Shown: positions 22,888 through 31,141 of the stretch, in pieces | Layout of the letters: every line of letters begins with the position of its first letter | Numbering within the stretch: position 1 is the stretch's first letter | Source: Alicyclobacillus sp. ALC3 | GTDB lineage: Bacteria > Bacillota > Bacilli > Alicyclobacillales > Alicyclobacillaceae | Direction: 5' to 3' | NCBI RefSeq assembly: GCF_028751195.1 | Contig: NZ_CP066784.1 | Coordinates: 4,650,001 to 4,714,000 of the forward strand | Length of the DNA stretch: 64,000 bases | Notes under the pieces: model-generated | Databases searched by the model: none | Seen by the model: the letters and a program-made list of their open reading frames with translations, nothing else | What the model was told of the DNA's origin: nothing | Program-made: the position numbers and the translations under genes

Positions 22888-23778
22888 ATGAGTCGTTCGG
22901 TCAGCTATCGAGGTGTCAAGTCTGGTACGCCAGTCCCGCGGGGCGAACGAGAGCGAGCGGCGCCCAGTCCTGTTACGACCTACTTTCTGCCACCGGAAGA
23001 ACTCGAGCAATACCGGAACCAAGGACGCCCGGCTAAGAAAGCGTCCAGACCAAGGGAGGAAGTTATAGTGGCCGCTCAGATCGCATTGACGAAGGAAGAG
23101 TACCTGCTGAAACGTTTGTCTGGAATGAACCGTGCGCAGATCGCTGACGAGCTCGGGCTACCGCATCAGTCGTATTTGTACTCGACGCTGCAAAAGTGGG
23201 AAATCAAAGAAAAGGCTGCCGAGCAGGCCGCGATGGACGAACTGAAGACATCCGCGGCGAAAGTGGAGACCGCGAAACGCGTGCTTGCCTCTCGTTCTAC
23301 CGACTCTGTCAGCGCTACCGATTCTTTTGCCATTACTCTCGCTACTGACGCAACCAGTCCTAGCGAGTCTACCCCCTCCGCCGACGTTACTGATGACGGC
23401 ATGGGCGAAGGCGAGCGTGCGCCAGTGACCGAGTCTACGCGCTCAGGTTGGGGTTTCTTCCCGACATCCCAGGTCGACCCGACAGCGGCTGCCGATTCTC
23501 TCAGCCTTCCCGAAGCGTTGGACCCCGAGAAAAACGGGAGACCCTTCGAGTCAGCCGACTACATCACCATCCAGCTACGCGTCCCTCTGCGCAAGCACGT
23601 GAGCGGTGTCTACGCGTCCAGGAGCGAGGCTGTGCAGGTCGGTATCACCCAGCTCCGGTACGCTGCGTTCTCTGCGTACTCGGCGCTTGCTGAGCTTCTC
23701 GGCGATGACGCCGACGTGGCTGCGCACGTGCAAGCCTATATGGACCGCAAGGTGCAGGAAGTCACACAGACAGTCTGA
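22888..23778 (+). CDS. HTH-containing phage protein with low-complexity linker
   Basis: The 296-residue protein has a helix-turn-helix-like stretch near residues 75-110 (LKRLSGMNRAQIADELGLPH), a Ser/Thr/Asp-rich linker (about 140-190) and a C-terminal domain (ADYITIQLRVPLRKHVSGVY). The ATG at 22888 follows AAGGAGG. It directly precedes the VapE primase/helicase, so an accessory replication role such as loading or origin binding is possible but not shown. Confidence 0.7.
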   Translation: MSRSVSYRGVKSGTPVPRGERERAAPSPVTTYFLPPEELEQYRNQGRPAKKASRPREEVIVAAQIALTKEEYLLKRLSGMNRAQIADELGLPHQSYLYSTLQKWEIKEKAAEQAAMDELKTSAAKVETAKRVLASRSTDSVSATDSFAITLATDATSPSESTPSADVTDDGMGEGERAPVTESTRSGWGFFPTSQVDPTAAADSLSLPEALDPEKNGRPFESADYITIQLRVPLRKHVSGVYASRSEAVQVGITQLRYAAFSAYSALAELLGDDADVAAHVQAYMDRKVQEVTQTV

Positions 23779-23800
23779 GCAGGGAAGAGTGGTGACGGCG

Positions 23801-26311
23801 ATGCAATACGACAAACAGCTAACGATCTCTGCCGCCGGCAGTCGGCGGTCCACTCACTGGCCTGCGCAGCAAGTGTGGTGGTCAGAGCTCACCGAGCGGC
23901 TCAAGGTGCCGACGCGCGGTACCGAGACGCTGGCCGAGTACCTGGCGCTCAGTAAGTCGAAGCAAGACGACCTGAAAGACGTCGGCGGTTTTGTCGGTGG
24001 TACGTTCACCGGCAACCGCCGCAAGGCGTCTTCTGTCGCTGGCCGTGACCTCGTTACCCTCGACCTCGATAACATCCCTGCCGGCAACACGGCCGACGTT
24101 CTGCGTCGTCTGAACGGCCTTGGCTGCGCGTACGTCGTCTACTCCACGCGCAAGCACGAAGAGGCGCGGCCACGGCTGCGTGTGCTGATACCACTCATCC
24201 GGACGGCCACGGTCGACGAGTACGAACCGATCGCGCGCAAGCTCGGCCAGCTCATCGGGATCGACATGTGCGACCCGACCACGTTCGAAGCGTCACGGCT
24301 GATGTACTGGCCGTCCTGCTCCTCTGACAGCCAGTACATCTTCCAGGCGAGCGATAAGCCGTTCGTCGACACGGACGGTCTTCTGGGTCTCTACACCAAC
24401 TGGCGTAACGTCAGCGAGTGGCCGCAGGTCCCAGGCACCGAGCAAACGCATCAGCGCCTGCTCTCGAAACAAGAGGACCCAACGCAGAAACACGGCGTCA
24501 TCGGCGCGTTCTGCCGCGTGTACGACATCTACCGCGCCCTGGAGACGTTCCTCCCGGACGCGTACACGGAAGTGGACGGAATGCCGGACCGTCTGACGTT
24601 CACCGGCGGCAGCACGACCGGCGGCGCAGTGGTGTATGACAACGGTGCGTTCCTGTTCTCGCATCACGCGACAGACCCAGTCGGCGGCAAACTCGTGAAC
24701 GCATTCGACCTGGTTCGATTGCATCGCTACAGCGAGCTCGACGATGACGCAAAGCCAGACACCCCAGTCAACAAGCTGCCGTCGTACGCAGCCATGTGCG
24801 AGTTCGCCCTCCAGGACGAGAGTGTTGCAGCGCTCCTCAACCAGGAACGCTACGAACAGGCGACACAGGACTTCGGTGTTGCCCCCGACGACGCCGCCAA
24901 CTGGATGAAGCTGCTGCGCGTCAGCCCGACTACAGGGCAGCCGGCAAAGACGATCCGAAACGTGATGATCGTGCTCGAGAACGACCCCAGGCTCAAAGGT
25001 CGCATCAGAAAGGACCTCTTTGCAGACCGCATCCTCGGCTACGCGCCGCTGCCATGGGGCGCACGCAGCCGTGCGGAAGGTGCATTCCTTTGGACGGATG
25101 AGGACGACAAAGGCCTGCGCAAATACATGGAACTCGTGCTCGGCTTCTCAACGCGGGACCTGATTGACGTGGCACTGGGGAACCACGCCACCGAGAACAG
25201 CTTCAACCCTGTGACCGAGTACTTGAACAGCATTGAGTGGGACGGCATCCCTCGGCTCGATACGGTCTACATAGACTACCTCGGCGCCGATGACCATCCC
25301 TACACGCGTACCGTTGCGCGTAAGGCGTTTACCGCGGCTGTCGCACGTGCCATGACACCGGGGTGCAAGTTCGACTACATGACCGTCGTCTGCGGCCCTC
25401 AGGGCATCGGCAAGAGCACGTTCTTTACGAAGCTTGGGCGAGAGTGGTTCAGTGACTCCATCAAGACGTTTGAAGGTAAAGACGCAGCTGAGCTCATCCA
25501 GGGTGTATGGATTGTCGAGATTGGCGAGCTGGAGGCCTTCAGCAAGACGGACATCAAGGTCATCAAGCAGTTTCTCAGTAAGTTGGACGACCAGTACCGG
25601 GCTGCTTATGCGCGGACCACGGAGAAGCATCAGCGACGCTGCGTGTTCTTCGGTACCACGAACGACCATGAGTACCTGCGAGACCCGACCGGGAACCGGC
25701 GCTTCTGGTCCGTGGACGTATTGCTTCAGCGCCCTACGAAGTCCGTGTTTGACGATTTGACGGGCGACGAGATTGACCAGATATGGGCGGAAGCGGTCAT
25801 GCGCTGGCGTGTAGGCGAGCCGCTACATCTGTCCGATGAGATGGAAGTGGAAGCACAGAAACGGCGTGAATCGCACATGGAACGGGATCCGCTGCAAGGT
25901 CAGATTGAAGAATTCGTGGATCGGCCGATACCGGAGGACTGGGTGAAATGGGAGCCAGGGCGACGCAGCATGTTTTGGGGGGATGGGGTCCGCGACGGGT
26001 TGAAACTGGTGCCGAGAGACCGAGTGTGCGCGATGGAGATATGGAGGGAATGCCTGAATGAGCGCCGCGTGATGACCAAGATAGACGCGACGCGCATCAA
26101 CCAGGTACTGGAGATGTTACCCGGTTGGGAACGGGCAGGCGTGCAGCGATTTGGCGTGGATTACGGCAGACAAAAAGGGTTCAAACGGGTTCAAACGGAC
26201 GCAAAAGTTGTCAACTTTCTCGGCCAAAATGTCAACCAAGTACCCCAATTTGTCAACCATCCAGAAAACGGAAGTGTCAACCATGTCAACCAAGTTTCAA
26301 GAGAAAGTTGA
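23801..26311 (+). CDS. VapE-family primase/helicase
   Basis: This 836-residue replication protein has an N-terminal primase-polymerase-like part (DLVTLDLDNIPAG near residue 84, then AYVVYSTRKHEEARPRLRVL) and a C-terminal virulence-associated E (VirE) superfamily 3-type helicase: Walker A GPQGIGKSTFF near 531, IVEIGELEAFSKTDIKVIKQ, and the VirE signature CVFFGTTNDHEYLRDPTGNR. It probably primes and unwinds phage DNA. The ATG at 23801 is chosen; GTG 23792 is an alternative. The last 35 codons carry direct TGTCAAC repeats that look like origin iterons, giving an unusual Val-Asn-rich C terminus. Confidence 0.92.
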   Translation: MQYDKQLTISAAGSRRSTHWPAQQVWWSELTERLKVPTRGTETLAEYLALSKSKQDDLKDVGGFVGGTFTGNRRKASSVAGRDLVTLDLDNIPAGNTADVLRRLNGLGCAYVVYSTRKHEEARPRLRVLIPLIRTATVDEYEPIARKLGQLIGIDMCDPTTFEASRLMYWPSCSSDSQYIFQASDKPFVDTDGLLGLYTNWRNVSEWPQVPGTEQTHQRLLSKQEDPTQKHGVIGAFCRVYDIYRALETFLPDAYTEVDGMPDRLTFTGGSTTGGAVVYDNGAFLFSHHATDPVGGKLVNAFDLVRLHRYSELDDDAKPDTPVNKLPSYAAMCEFALQDESVAALLNQERYEQATQDFGVAPDDAANWMKLLRVSPTTGQPAKTIRNVMIVLENDPRLKGRIRKDLFADRILGYAPLPWGARSRAEGAFLWTDEDDKGLRKYMELVLGFSTRDLIDVALGNHATENSFNPVTEYLNSIEWDGIPRLDTVYIDYLGADDHPYTRTVARKAFTAAVARAMTPGCKFDYMTVVCGPQGIGKSTFFTKLGREWFSDSIKTFEGKDAAELIQGVWIVEIGELEAFSKTDIKVIKQFLSKLDDQYRAAYARTTEKHQRRCVFFGTTNDHEYLRDPTGNRRFWSVDVLLQRPTKSVFDDLTGDEIDQIWAEAVMRWRVGEPLHLSDEMEVEAQKRRESHMERDPLQGQIEEFVDRPIPEDWVKWEPGRRSMFWGDGVRDGLKLVPRDRVCAMEIWRECLNERRVMTKIDATRINQVLEMLPGWERAGVQRFGVDYGRQKGFKRVQTDAKVVNFLGQNVNQVPQFVNHPENGSVNHVNQVSRES

Positions 26312-26481
26312 CAAGTTGGTTGACGCAAAAACCCATACAGGACAAGGGATTATAGTACTTGTCAACTATGTCAACTACTATCTCTATAAGACAACTTAAA
26401 ATAGACAAATTAGGCAGATACGAAAACGCCTAAAACGCCTAATCACGATCTCTCTATACGCGTACGCGGATTTGGTTGACA
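26209..26481 (+). other. TGTCAAC iteron cluster, candidate phage replication origin
   Basis: TGTCAAC occurs in direct orientation at 26209, 26230, 26251, 26275, 26284, 26360 and 26369, and inverted at 26307 and 26475, with a near match at 26319. The first three are exactly 21 bases apart. The cluster spans the end of the primase/helicase gene and an AT-rich gap (26340-26460) with TTATAG and TTAAAATAG. Origins placed inside or next to the initiator gene are common in phages (lambda O). The origin role is inference. Confidence 0.6.
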
Positions 26482-26555
26482 AGCTATTTCCGAAGCGCTT
26501 GGGAGAACGCCTTGGAGAGGTGGGCGCGGAGGTGCGACGGAAGGGGTGGACGGAG

Positions 26556-26858
26556 ATGACGCAAACACGTGAACGAGACATCGAAGCGCACTTGAGAGAC
26601 CGCATCAAAGCCGCAGGTGGTTTGGCCTACAAGTTCGAATCGCCGGGGAATGCAGGTGTGCCGGACCGCTTGGTCTTGATGCCTAGCGGCCGCGTGGCTT
26701 TTGTCGAGCTGAAGCAGAAGGGGAAGAAGCCGACGAAGCTGCAGGAGGTGCAGCACAGACGCATCCGATCCCTAGGATTTCGCGTCGAGGTGTGTGACAG
26801 CAAAGAGGCAGTCGACCGGTTTGTTGCCGACATCACGCAGGCAGGTGAGGCAGAGTGA
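26556..26858 (+). CDS. VRR-NUC nuclease
   Basis: The 100-residue protein is a stand-alone VRR-NUC domain, a PD-(D/E)XK-type nuclease: GNAGVPDRLVLMPSGRVAFV supplies the catalytic Asp, and FVELKQKGKKPTKLQ the E-x-K. Such proteins act with the SNF2 helicase next door in many Firmicutes phages, probably on branched DNA. ATG 26556 is the natural start; a TTG at 26472 would add 28 residues. It overlaps the helicase start as GTGA. Confidence 0.88.
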   Translation: MTQTRERDIEAHLRDRIKAAGGLAYKFESPGNAGVPDRLVLMPSGRVAFVELKQKGKKPTKLQEVQHRRIRSLGFRVEVCDSKEAVDRFVADITQAGEAE

Positions 26859-28288
26859 AGTTTACACCGCACGCGTATCAGCGCTACTGCATCAATCGGC
26901 TGTTGTCGGACGATGCCTTGGGTCTTTTTCTGGATATGGGATTGGGGAAAACAGTCATTACGCTGACCGCCGTCAACGACCTGAAGTACAACCGGTTTGC
27001 CGTACGTAAGGTGTTGGTGATTGCGCCGAAGAAAGTAGCCGAGGCCACCTGGAGCAAAGAAGCGAAGAAATGGGACCATCTGCAGCTGCTTCGCATCGTC
27101 ACCGTGCTGGGCAGTCAGCAGAAGCGGATCCGAGCGCTAAACACCCCAGCCGATGTCTACGTCATCAACCGCGAGAACATTCCGTGGCTGGTGGAGTACT
27201 ATCGCAACGCATGGCCGTTTGACATGGTGGTTGCCGACGAGTTCAGCAGTTTCAAGAATCATGAGGCGAAGCGGTTCAAAGCACTGACTTTGGTGCGGGG
27301 GCACATCCGTCGGTTTGTGGGGCTGACCGGAACGCCAGCGCCGAACGGTCTGCTGGATTTGTGGGCGCAGGTGTATCTCCTGGACCGAGGACAGCGGTTA
27401 GGCACAAAGCTTACGCACTTCCGCGAACGGTATTTCGAAGCTGACCAGCGCGACCGTGACCGCGTGTTCAGTTACGCGCCGAAGCCTGGAGCTGATGACG
27501 TCATCCGAGGGCTGATCGGCGACATCTGCGTGAGCATGAAAGCAGAGGACTATCTGGAGTTGCCGGACGTGACGTCGGTGACTGTGCCCGTGGTGCTGGA
27601 CGGTCCTGCGCAAAAAGCATACGCCAAGATGGAGCGTGAGATGATCCTTGAGGTGGACGAGACGACCATCGACGCCGGCAGCGCTGCGGTGCTGACGAAC
27701 AAGCTTTTGCAGTTGTGCAACGGCGCAATCTATTACACGGAGCCCATGTTGGACGGTAGCGGTCAACCGGTCATCGACGACAAGGGACAGCCCAAAATGG
27801 AGCGGAAATGCGCGAACGTCCACGACTGCAAGCTTGAAGCGTTCATGGAGTTGGTGGAGGGCTTGAACGGCAAGCCTGCATTGGTGTTTTATAACTTCCA
27901 GCATGACCTGTCACGAATGCACGCAGGGTTGTCGCACACAAAGCTGCGAGTACGCGAGCTAAAGAGCCCGCAGGACGAGGACGACTGGAACAGCGGCAAG
28001 ATCGACATTCTGCTTGCCCATCCCGCGAGCGCCGCGTACGGTCTGAATCTGCAGCAAGGCGGCAACCACGTCATCTGGTTCGGGCTGAACTGGAACTTGG
28101 AACTCTATCAGCAAGCGAACAAACGTCTGCATCGGCAGGGGCAAACACAGAAGGTCATCCTCCACCACCTGGTGGTCGATGGGGGAGTCGACGAAGACGT
28201 CATGGACGTGTTAGCAAAAAAGGGCGCCACACAGGACGGTCTGATGGAGGCGCTGAAAGCGCGCATCGAACGCGTCAAGGGAGAGTGA
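26855..28288 (+). CDS. SNF2-type DNA helicase
   Basis: This 477-residue superfamily 2 ATPase has Walker A LFLDMGLGKTVITL near residue 27, motif II VVADEFSSFKN (a DEFS variant of DEAH), motif III FVGLTGTPAPNGLLDLW, and a C-terminal helicase domain ending with RLHRQGQTQKVILHHLVV (motif VI). It is shorter than chromosomal Swi2/Snf2 proteins, as expected for the phage type. The GTG start overlaps the VRR-NUC stop by 4 bases, so the two are co-translated and probably work together in recombination or replication restart. Confidence 0.92.
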   Translation: MKFTPHAYQRYCINRLLSDDALGLFLDMGLGKTVITLTAVNDLKYNRFAVRKVLVIAPKKVAEATWSKEAKKWDHLQLLRIVTVLGSQQKRIRALNTPADVYVINRENIPWLVEYYRNAWPFDMVVADEFSSFKNHEAKRFKALTLVRGHIRRFVGLTGTPAPNGLLDLWAQVYLLDRGQRLGTKLTHFRERYFEADQRDRDRVFSYAPKPGADDVIRGLIGDICVSMKAEDYLELPDVTSVTVPVVLDGPAQKAYAKMEREMILEVDETTIDAGSAAVLTNKLLQLCNGAIYYTEPMLDGSGQPVIDDKGQPKMERKCANVHDCKLEAFMELVEGLNGKPALVFYNFQHDLSRMHAGLSHTKLRVRELKSPQDEDDWNSGKIDILLAHPASAAYGLNLQQGGNHVIWFGLNWNLELYQQANKRLHRQGQTQKVILHHLVVDGGVDEDVMDVLAKKGATQDGLMEALKARIERVKGE

Positions 28289-28291
28289 CGG

Positions 28292-28750
28292 ATGAGACCG
28301 AAGCTTAAGCCCAAAACACTACCTGACGTGTTTGCAGCCTACCGTGCTTGTCAGAAGCTGCTGGCGAGAGACATCATCCCGCATCCGGTGCCTGCGGCGC
28401 CGTTGCCAGGATACGAGGAAGCTGTTGACCCAGACTTGATTCACGTGGGAAGGGTACATGCCCCAGCGCCAGCTGGCTACGGCGTCGGAATGTCGTTTAT
28501 GAGCCGTCAGGAATGGGACTGGTCTGACTACGTCGAGTGGGTCGATGGGCGTGTAGGGCGATTGCCAGCGCTGCAGAGAGACATCGTTCGAGTCCGGTAC
28601 ATGGGCGTGGCGGAACTGAGCGGGCAAGACGCGTACTACGTGCTTCGCGCAGTCGGAGTGGTCCAGACGTTCGAGGAGTATTTCGTGCAGATTCGAGCGG
28701 CGCAGAGAGCGTTGCGTCGAGCGTTTAAAATAAATTCTGAGCACGTTTGA
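28292..28750 (+). CDS. ArpU-like late transcription regulator
   Basis: The 152-residue protein has the ArpU/sigma-like profile at its C-terminal half: VGRLPALQRDIVRVRYMG, then a helix-turn-helix-like DAYYVLRAVGVVQTFEEYFV and a basic end. ArpU-type proteins are encoded last in the early operon and switch on phage late genes. The position here, just before a terminator and the late promoter, fits. Similarity is moderate, so the family name is given with caution. Confidence 0.65.
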   Translation: MRPKLKPKTLPDVFAAYRACQKLLARDIIPHPVPAAPLPGYEEAVDPDLIHVGRVHAPAPAGYGVGMSFMSRQEWDWSDYVEWVDGRVGRLPALQRDIVRVRYMGVAELSGQDAYYVLRAVGVVQTFEEYFVQIRAAQRALRRAFKINSEHV

Positions 28751-28795
28751 CTAAAGCTGATCACTGTAGCGAAAACGAATTGTAGAAATCAGGTA

Positions 28796-28845
28796 AAAAA
28801 CAGCCGTTTTGATCAATCCTGAATGAAAATCGCTGTTTTTCTGCA
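28796..28845 (+). terminator. Terminator of the early operon
   Basis: AAAAACAGCCGTTTT (28796-28810) and AAAATCGCTGTTTTT (28826-28840) form a 15-bp stem with two mismatches, ending in a T-run on both strands. A second run of eight T follows at 28853-28860. The region 28751-28936 has no gene. Confidence 0.75.
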
Positions 28846-28889
28846 AGCGAAATTTTTTTTATCCCGCGCCACGACTGGGTTTTTGGGGG

Positions 28890-28918
28890 TTGACACGTTC
28901 TGTCAAGGGGGTTAAGAT
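28890..28918 (+). promoter_or_regulatory. Late-operon promoter
   Basis: TTGACA (28890-28895) and TAAGAT (28913-28918) are 17 bases apart. It sits 28 bases before a 15-codon ORF and about 760 bases before terS. The good match to the SigA consensus suggests host polymerase with added control by the ArpU-like protein or the attenuator below. Confidence 0.75.
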
Positions 28919-28936
28919 GCATACGATGAGGTGAGT

Positions 28937-28984
28937 ATGCATACACGCAAACGGCGTTCCGGGTGTCCGGAGCGCCTTTTTTGA
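28937..28984 (+). CDS. 15-codon leader ORF across a terminator
   Basis: The frame MHTRKRRSGCPERLF starts 5 bases after a GAGG and its TGA stop lies right after the T-run of the terminator hairpin at 28953-28982. Ribosomes translating it would open the hairpin. The peptide is arginine-rich (5 of 15 residues). This layout suggests a translation-coupled attenuator; the peptide itself may have no role. Purely a sequence-based proposal. Confidence 0.45.
   Translation: MHTRKRRSGCPERLF
28953..28982 (+). terminator. Terminator/attenuator in the late leader
   Basis: GGCGTTCCGG and CCGGAGCGCC form a 10-bp stem (one G-T pair) with a GTGT loop, followed by six T. It lies about 35 bases after the expected transcription start, between the late promoter and the late genes, so late expression must pass or bypass it. 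Confidence 0.8.
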
Positions 28985-29002
28985 TCTCGTTTTGCATGCC
29001 AA

Positions 29003-29123
29003 GGCCGCGCTGAGCGCGCATCGGCCTCCACATAGCAACCTTCCCTGTTGCGGGACACCTCCCTGTCCCGTCTGCGGCGATGGCTGTAAGCGTATGTTAG
29101 CGCAGGTCTGGCATGGCCTGCGC
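29003..29123 (+). other. Run of four hairpins in the late leader RNA
   Basis: Hairpins lie at 29003-29026 (GGCCG/CGGCC with inner CGCGC/GCGCG), 29035-29051 (GCAAC/GTTGC), 29052-29069 (GGGACA/TGTCCC) and 29100-29123 (GCGCAGG/CCTGCGC). The second and third abut and both show CTCCC/TTCCC-type loops. No gene is seen here. The third hairpin's CACCTCCCTG is the exact complement of the terS ribosome-binding region CAGGGAGGTG (29662-29671). Confidence 0.55.
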
Positions 29124-29146
29124 ATCCTTAGGCTGAGGTGATGACG

Positions 29147-29293
29147 ATGGAGCCGTGTCAGAGTGGACAAGCGTGCATCTGGATGTCGAAGCGCAGCGGG
29201 CAAGCCATCTGCATGTTTGGCAGTTGCGTGAAGGTGCCAGTCGTGAGCGGGTACGTGGATCGCGTGGACGGAACCGTGAGACGCACCAAGTGA
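29147..29293 (+). CDS. Small Cys-rich protein (48 aa)
   Basis: Unknown. Four cysteines (C4, C10, C22, C27; MEPCQSGQACIWMSKRSGQA then ICMFGSC) could bind one zinc. GAGGTG lies 6 bases before the ATG at 29147; an in-frame ATG at 29141 is too close to the SD. Its stop overlaps the next start as GTGA, which supports both as real. Confidence 0.6.
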   Translation: MEPCQSGQACIWMSKRSGQAICMFGSCVKVPVVSGYVDRVDGTVRRTK

Positions 29294-29391
29294 CACCCCA
29301 GTTTGTGTTTCAAGCTGGCATGAGTGCGATTGGCTTGACACTGGCTATCCATGCGGTCGTGGTAGCCATACAAGCGATTCGACGTCGGTGA
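29290..29391 (+). CDS. Small single-helix membrane protein (33 aa)
   Basis: Unknown. After ten residues it is one membrane helix (IGLTLAIHAVVVAIQAI) with a positive end RRR. GTG at 29290 overlaps the upstream stop by 4 bases. The longer frame from 29155 would lie out of phase over the Cys-rich gene and is rejected. Confidence 0.5.
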   Translation: MTPQFVFQAGMSAIGLTLAIHAVVVAIQAIRRR

Positions 29392-29494
29392 GACGCAGCG
29401 TCGGGAGCTGCCTAAGGGCATTCGTCTGAGCCATACCTTCCCCAGGCTCGGGCTCCCTACAGTGCGTCTGACTGAGTTGCGAGGTGAGAAGAAT

Positions 29495-29659
29495 GTGAAG
29501 CGGAAAACGAATCACAAACGTGACGGGCAACGGCGAGCAACTGCGGCCAGAGCGAAGCAAGCTGACCGAGACCACGACTTGCGTGTTGGCCTGGGTCAGT
29601 TGTTTCGGCTGTCGACTGGCTGTGTTGGCGTGAGTGCAGCGGCCAGCCGAGAACCGTGA
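29495..29659 (+). CDS. Small basic hypothetical protein (54 aa)
   Basis: Unknown. Very basic start MKRKTNHKRDGQRRATAARA. GTG at 29495 has AGGTGA 8 bases upstream. Could bind nucleic acid; low certainty that it is translated. Confidence 0.45.
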   Translation: MKRKTNHKRDGQRRATAARAKQADRDHDLRVGLGQLFRLSTGCVGVSAAASREP

Positions 29660-29677
29660 TGCAGGGAGGTGATGATT

Positions 29678-30250
29678 GTGGCTGATCGTAGCAACGCGGT
29701 CGGTCGAGGAAAGTCGTTGCCGGCGAGGCAGCAGGCGTTTGTTGAGCAATACCTGATTGACTTGAACGCGACGCAGGCCGCAATCAGAGCCGGGTATTCG
29801 CCAGCTAATGCAGATAAGATTGGTTCGGAGCTCCTAGGAAAAACTGGAGTTCGCGCATGTGTGGATGCCGCGTTGGCAGAACGTTCGAAACGAACTGGCA
29901 TCAACCAAGACATCGTGATTCAGGAGTTGGCGCGAATCGCCAGGGTCAACCCAGCTGATGTCATCGACCCGACAACCGGCGAGATAAACTCTGACGCTGT
30001 TGACGACCTGGCGGCGATTGCGTCGATTCGGGTCAAGGTGACACCGACGAAGAACGGCGAGATGGTTGAGCGAGAAGTCAAGATGGCTGACAAGCTCAAA
30101 GCCTTGGAGCTGCTGGGCAAGCACCTCGGCATGTTTGTGGACCGCAGGGAAGTGACCGGCAAGGATGGCGGCCCGATTGAGATGGCGGCGATAAGTCCTG
30201 AAGAACGAGAGAGACGAATTCAGGAGCTGCTTGAGAAGCGCGGTCCGTAG
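29678..30250 (+). CDS. terS: Terminase small subunit
   Basis: The N-terminal terminase_2 domain is clear: LPARQQAFVEQYLIDLNATQ, AAIRAGYSPANADKIGSELL. It recognises phage DNA and starts packaging with TerL. The later part (VKMADKLKALELLGKHLGMF) is also typical of TerS proteins. GTG at 29678 is preferred, with a strong GGGAGGTGA about 7 bases upstream. An inserted resolvase cassette separates it from terL by 1.1 kb, where the two are normally adjacent. Confidence 0.92.
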   Translation: MADRSNAVGRGKSLPARQQAFVEQYLIDLNATQAAIRAGYSPANADKIGSELLGKTGVRACVDAALAERSKRTGINQDIVIQELARIARVNPADVIDPTTGEINSDAVDDLAAIASIRVKVTPTKNGEMVEREVKMADKLKALELLGKHLGMFVDRREVTGKDGGPIEMAAISPEERERRIQELLEKRGP

Positions 30251-30334
30251 CCGCGTGTCTGGTTGGGGTACACTTCAATAATACACGTTCGGCACCGCGT
30301 AAAGGTGTATAGATAGAATCGGTTTTCGGGTTAC

Positions 30335-30363
30335 TTGACACATTCCCGAAAAGGTTATAGACT
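30335..30363 (+). promoter_or_regulatory. Promoter of the resolvase cassette
   Basis: TTGACA (30335-30340) with TAGACT (30358-30363) at 17 bases, or TATAGA at 15 bases. It lies inside the late operon and would allow expression in the lysogen. Confidence 0.6.
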
Positions 30364-30397
30364 CTAACTATGCACACAGTACACGGAGGTGCCGAAT

Positions 30398-30958
30398 ATG
30401 GCAGGCAAACGGATTGGCTACGTTCGCGTCAGCACGGTGGACCAGAACACGGAGCGTCAGCTCGACGGCATGGTACTCGACAAGGTTTACACCGACAAGG
30501 TGAGTGGCAAGAACACCGAGCGGCCGCAGCTGCAAGCACTGCTTGACTACGTACGCGACGGTGACACGGTGGTTGTTCACTCGATGGACCGGTTGGCGCG
30601 TAACCTTGACGACCTGCGCAAGCTGGTGTTTGGTCTGACGAGCAAGGGCGTCGTGGTCGAGTTCGTCAAGGAGCACTTGACGTTCACCGGCGATGACAGC
30701 CCCATGGCGAACCTGATGCTGTCCATCATGGGCGCGGTTGCCCAGTTCGAACGTGAGCTCATCAAAGAGCGTCAGCGTGAAGGCATCGCTGTAGCGAAGC
30801 AAAAGGGCGTCTACACGGGTCGCAAGCCTGCGCTGACCGAACAGCAAGCCGCAGAGCTTCGCAGACGGGCTGAGCAGGGCGAACCAAAGGCAAAGCTGGC
30901 ACGTGAGTACCAGATTAGCCGAGCGACGCTCTACAGCTACCTGCAAGACGCTCAGTAA
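30398..30958 (+). CDS. Serine recombinase (resolvase/invertase)
   Basis: A 186-residue small serine recombinase: RIGYVRVSTVDQNTERQLDG with the nucleophile Ser in RVSTVDQ, VVHSMDRLARNLDDL, LSIMGAVAQFERELIKERQR, and a C-terminal helix-turn-helix KLAREYQISRATLYSYLQ. The size and ends are of the Tn3-resolvase/Hin-invertase class. ATG at 30398 follows GGAGGTG. With its own promoter (30335) and terminator (30979) between terS and terL, it forms a moron-like cassette. I found no invertible segment or res site nearby. Confidence 0.93.
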   Translation: MAGKRIGYVRVSTVDQNTERQLDGMVLDKVYTDKVSGKNTERPQLQALLDYVRDGDTVVVHSMDRLARNLDDLRKLVFGLTSKGVVVEFVKEHLTFTGDDSPMANLMLSIMGAVAQFERELIKERQREGIAVAKQKGVYTGRKPALTEQQAAELRRRAEQGEPKAKLAREYQISRATLYSYLQDAQ

Positions 30959-30978
30959 GCGAGACGCACGATGCAAGC

Positions 30979-31008
30979 AAGCCCACTCCGGTGGGCTTTT
31001 TTGTTTTG
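30979..31008 (+). terminator. Terminator after the resolvase gene
   Basis: AAGCCCAC/GTGGGCTT form an 8-bp stem with a TCCG loop, followed by TTTTGTTTTG. It closes the resolvase cassette; readthrough from the late promoter must pass it to reach terL. Confidence 0.85.
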
Positions 31009-31141
31009 ACGGAACGGTGATCGTTGGCGCAGGCCAACCGGTATGTACGCGGTGCGCAACGCGGGACCACAAGTCTCTTTACGGTACATGCGACCAGGTT
31101 GGCGTGCGCTGGCGATGACCAGCAAATCGACGACGAAGAGG

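Noticed and set aside
29155..29391. Single 78-codon gene before terS
   Set aside because: Its first half runs out of phase over a better-supported Cys-rich ORF; only the last 33 codons from GTG 29290 look real.
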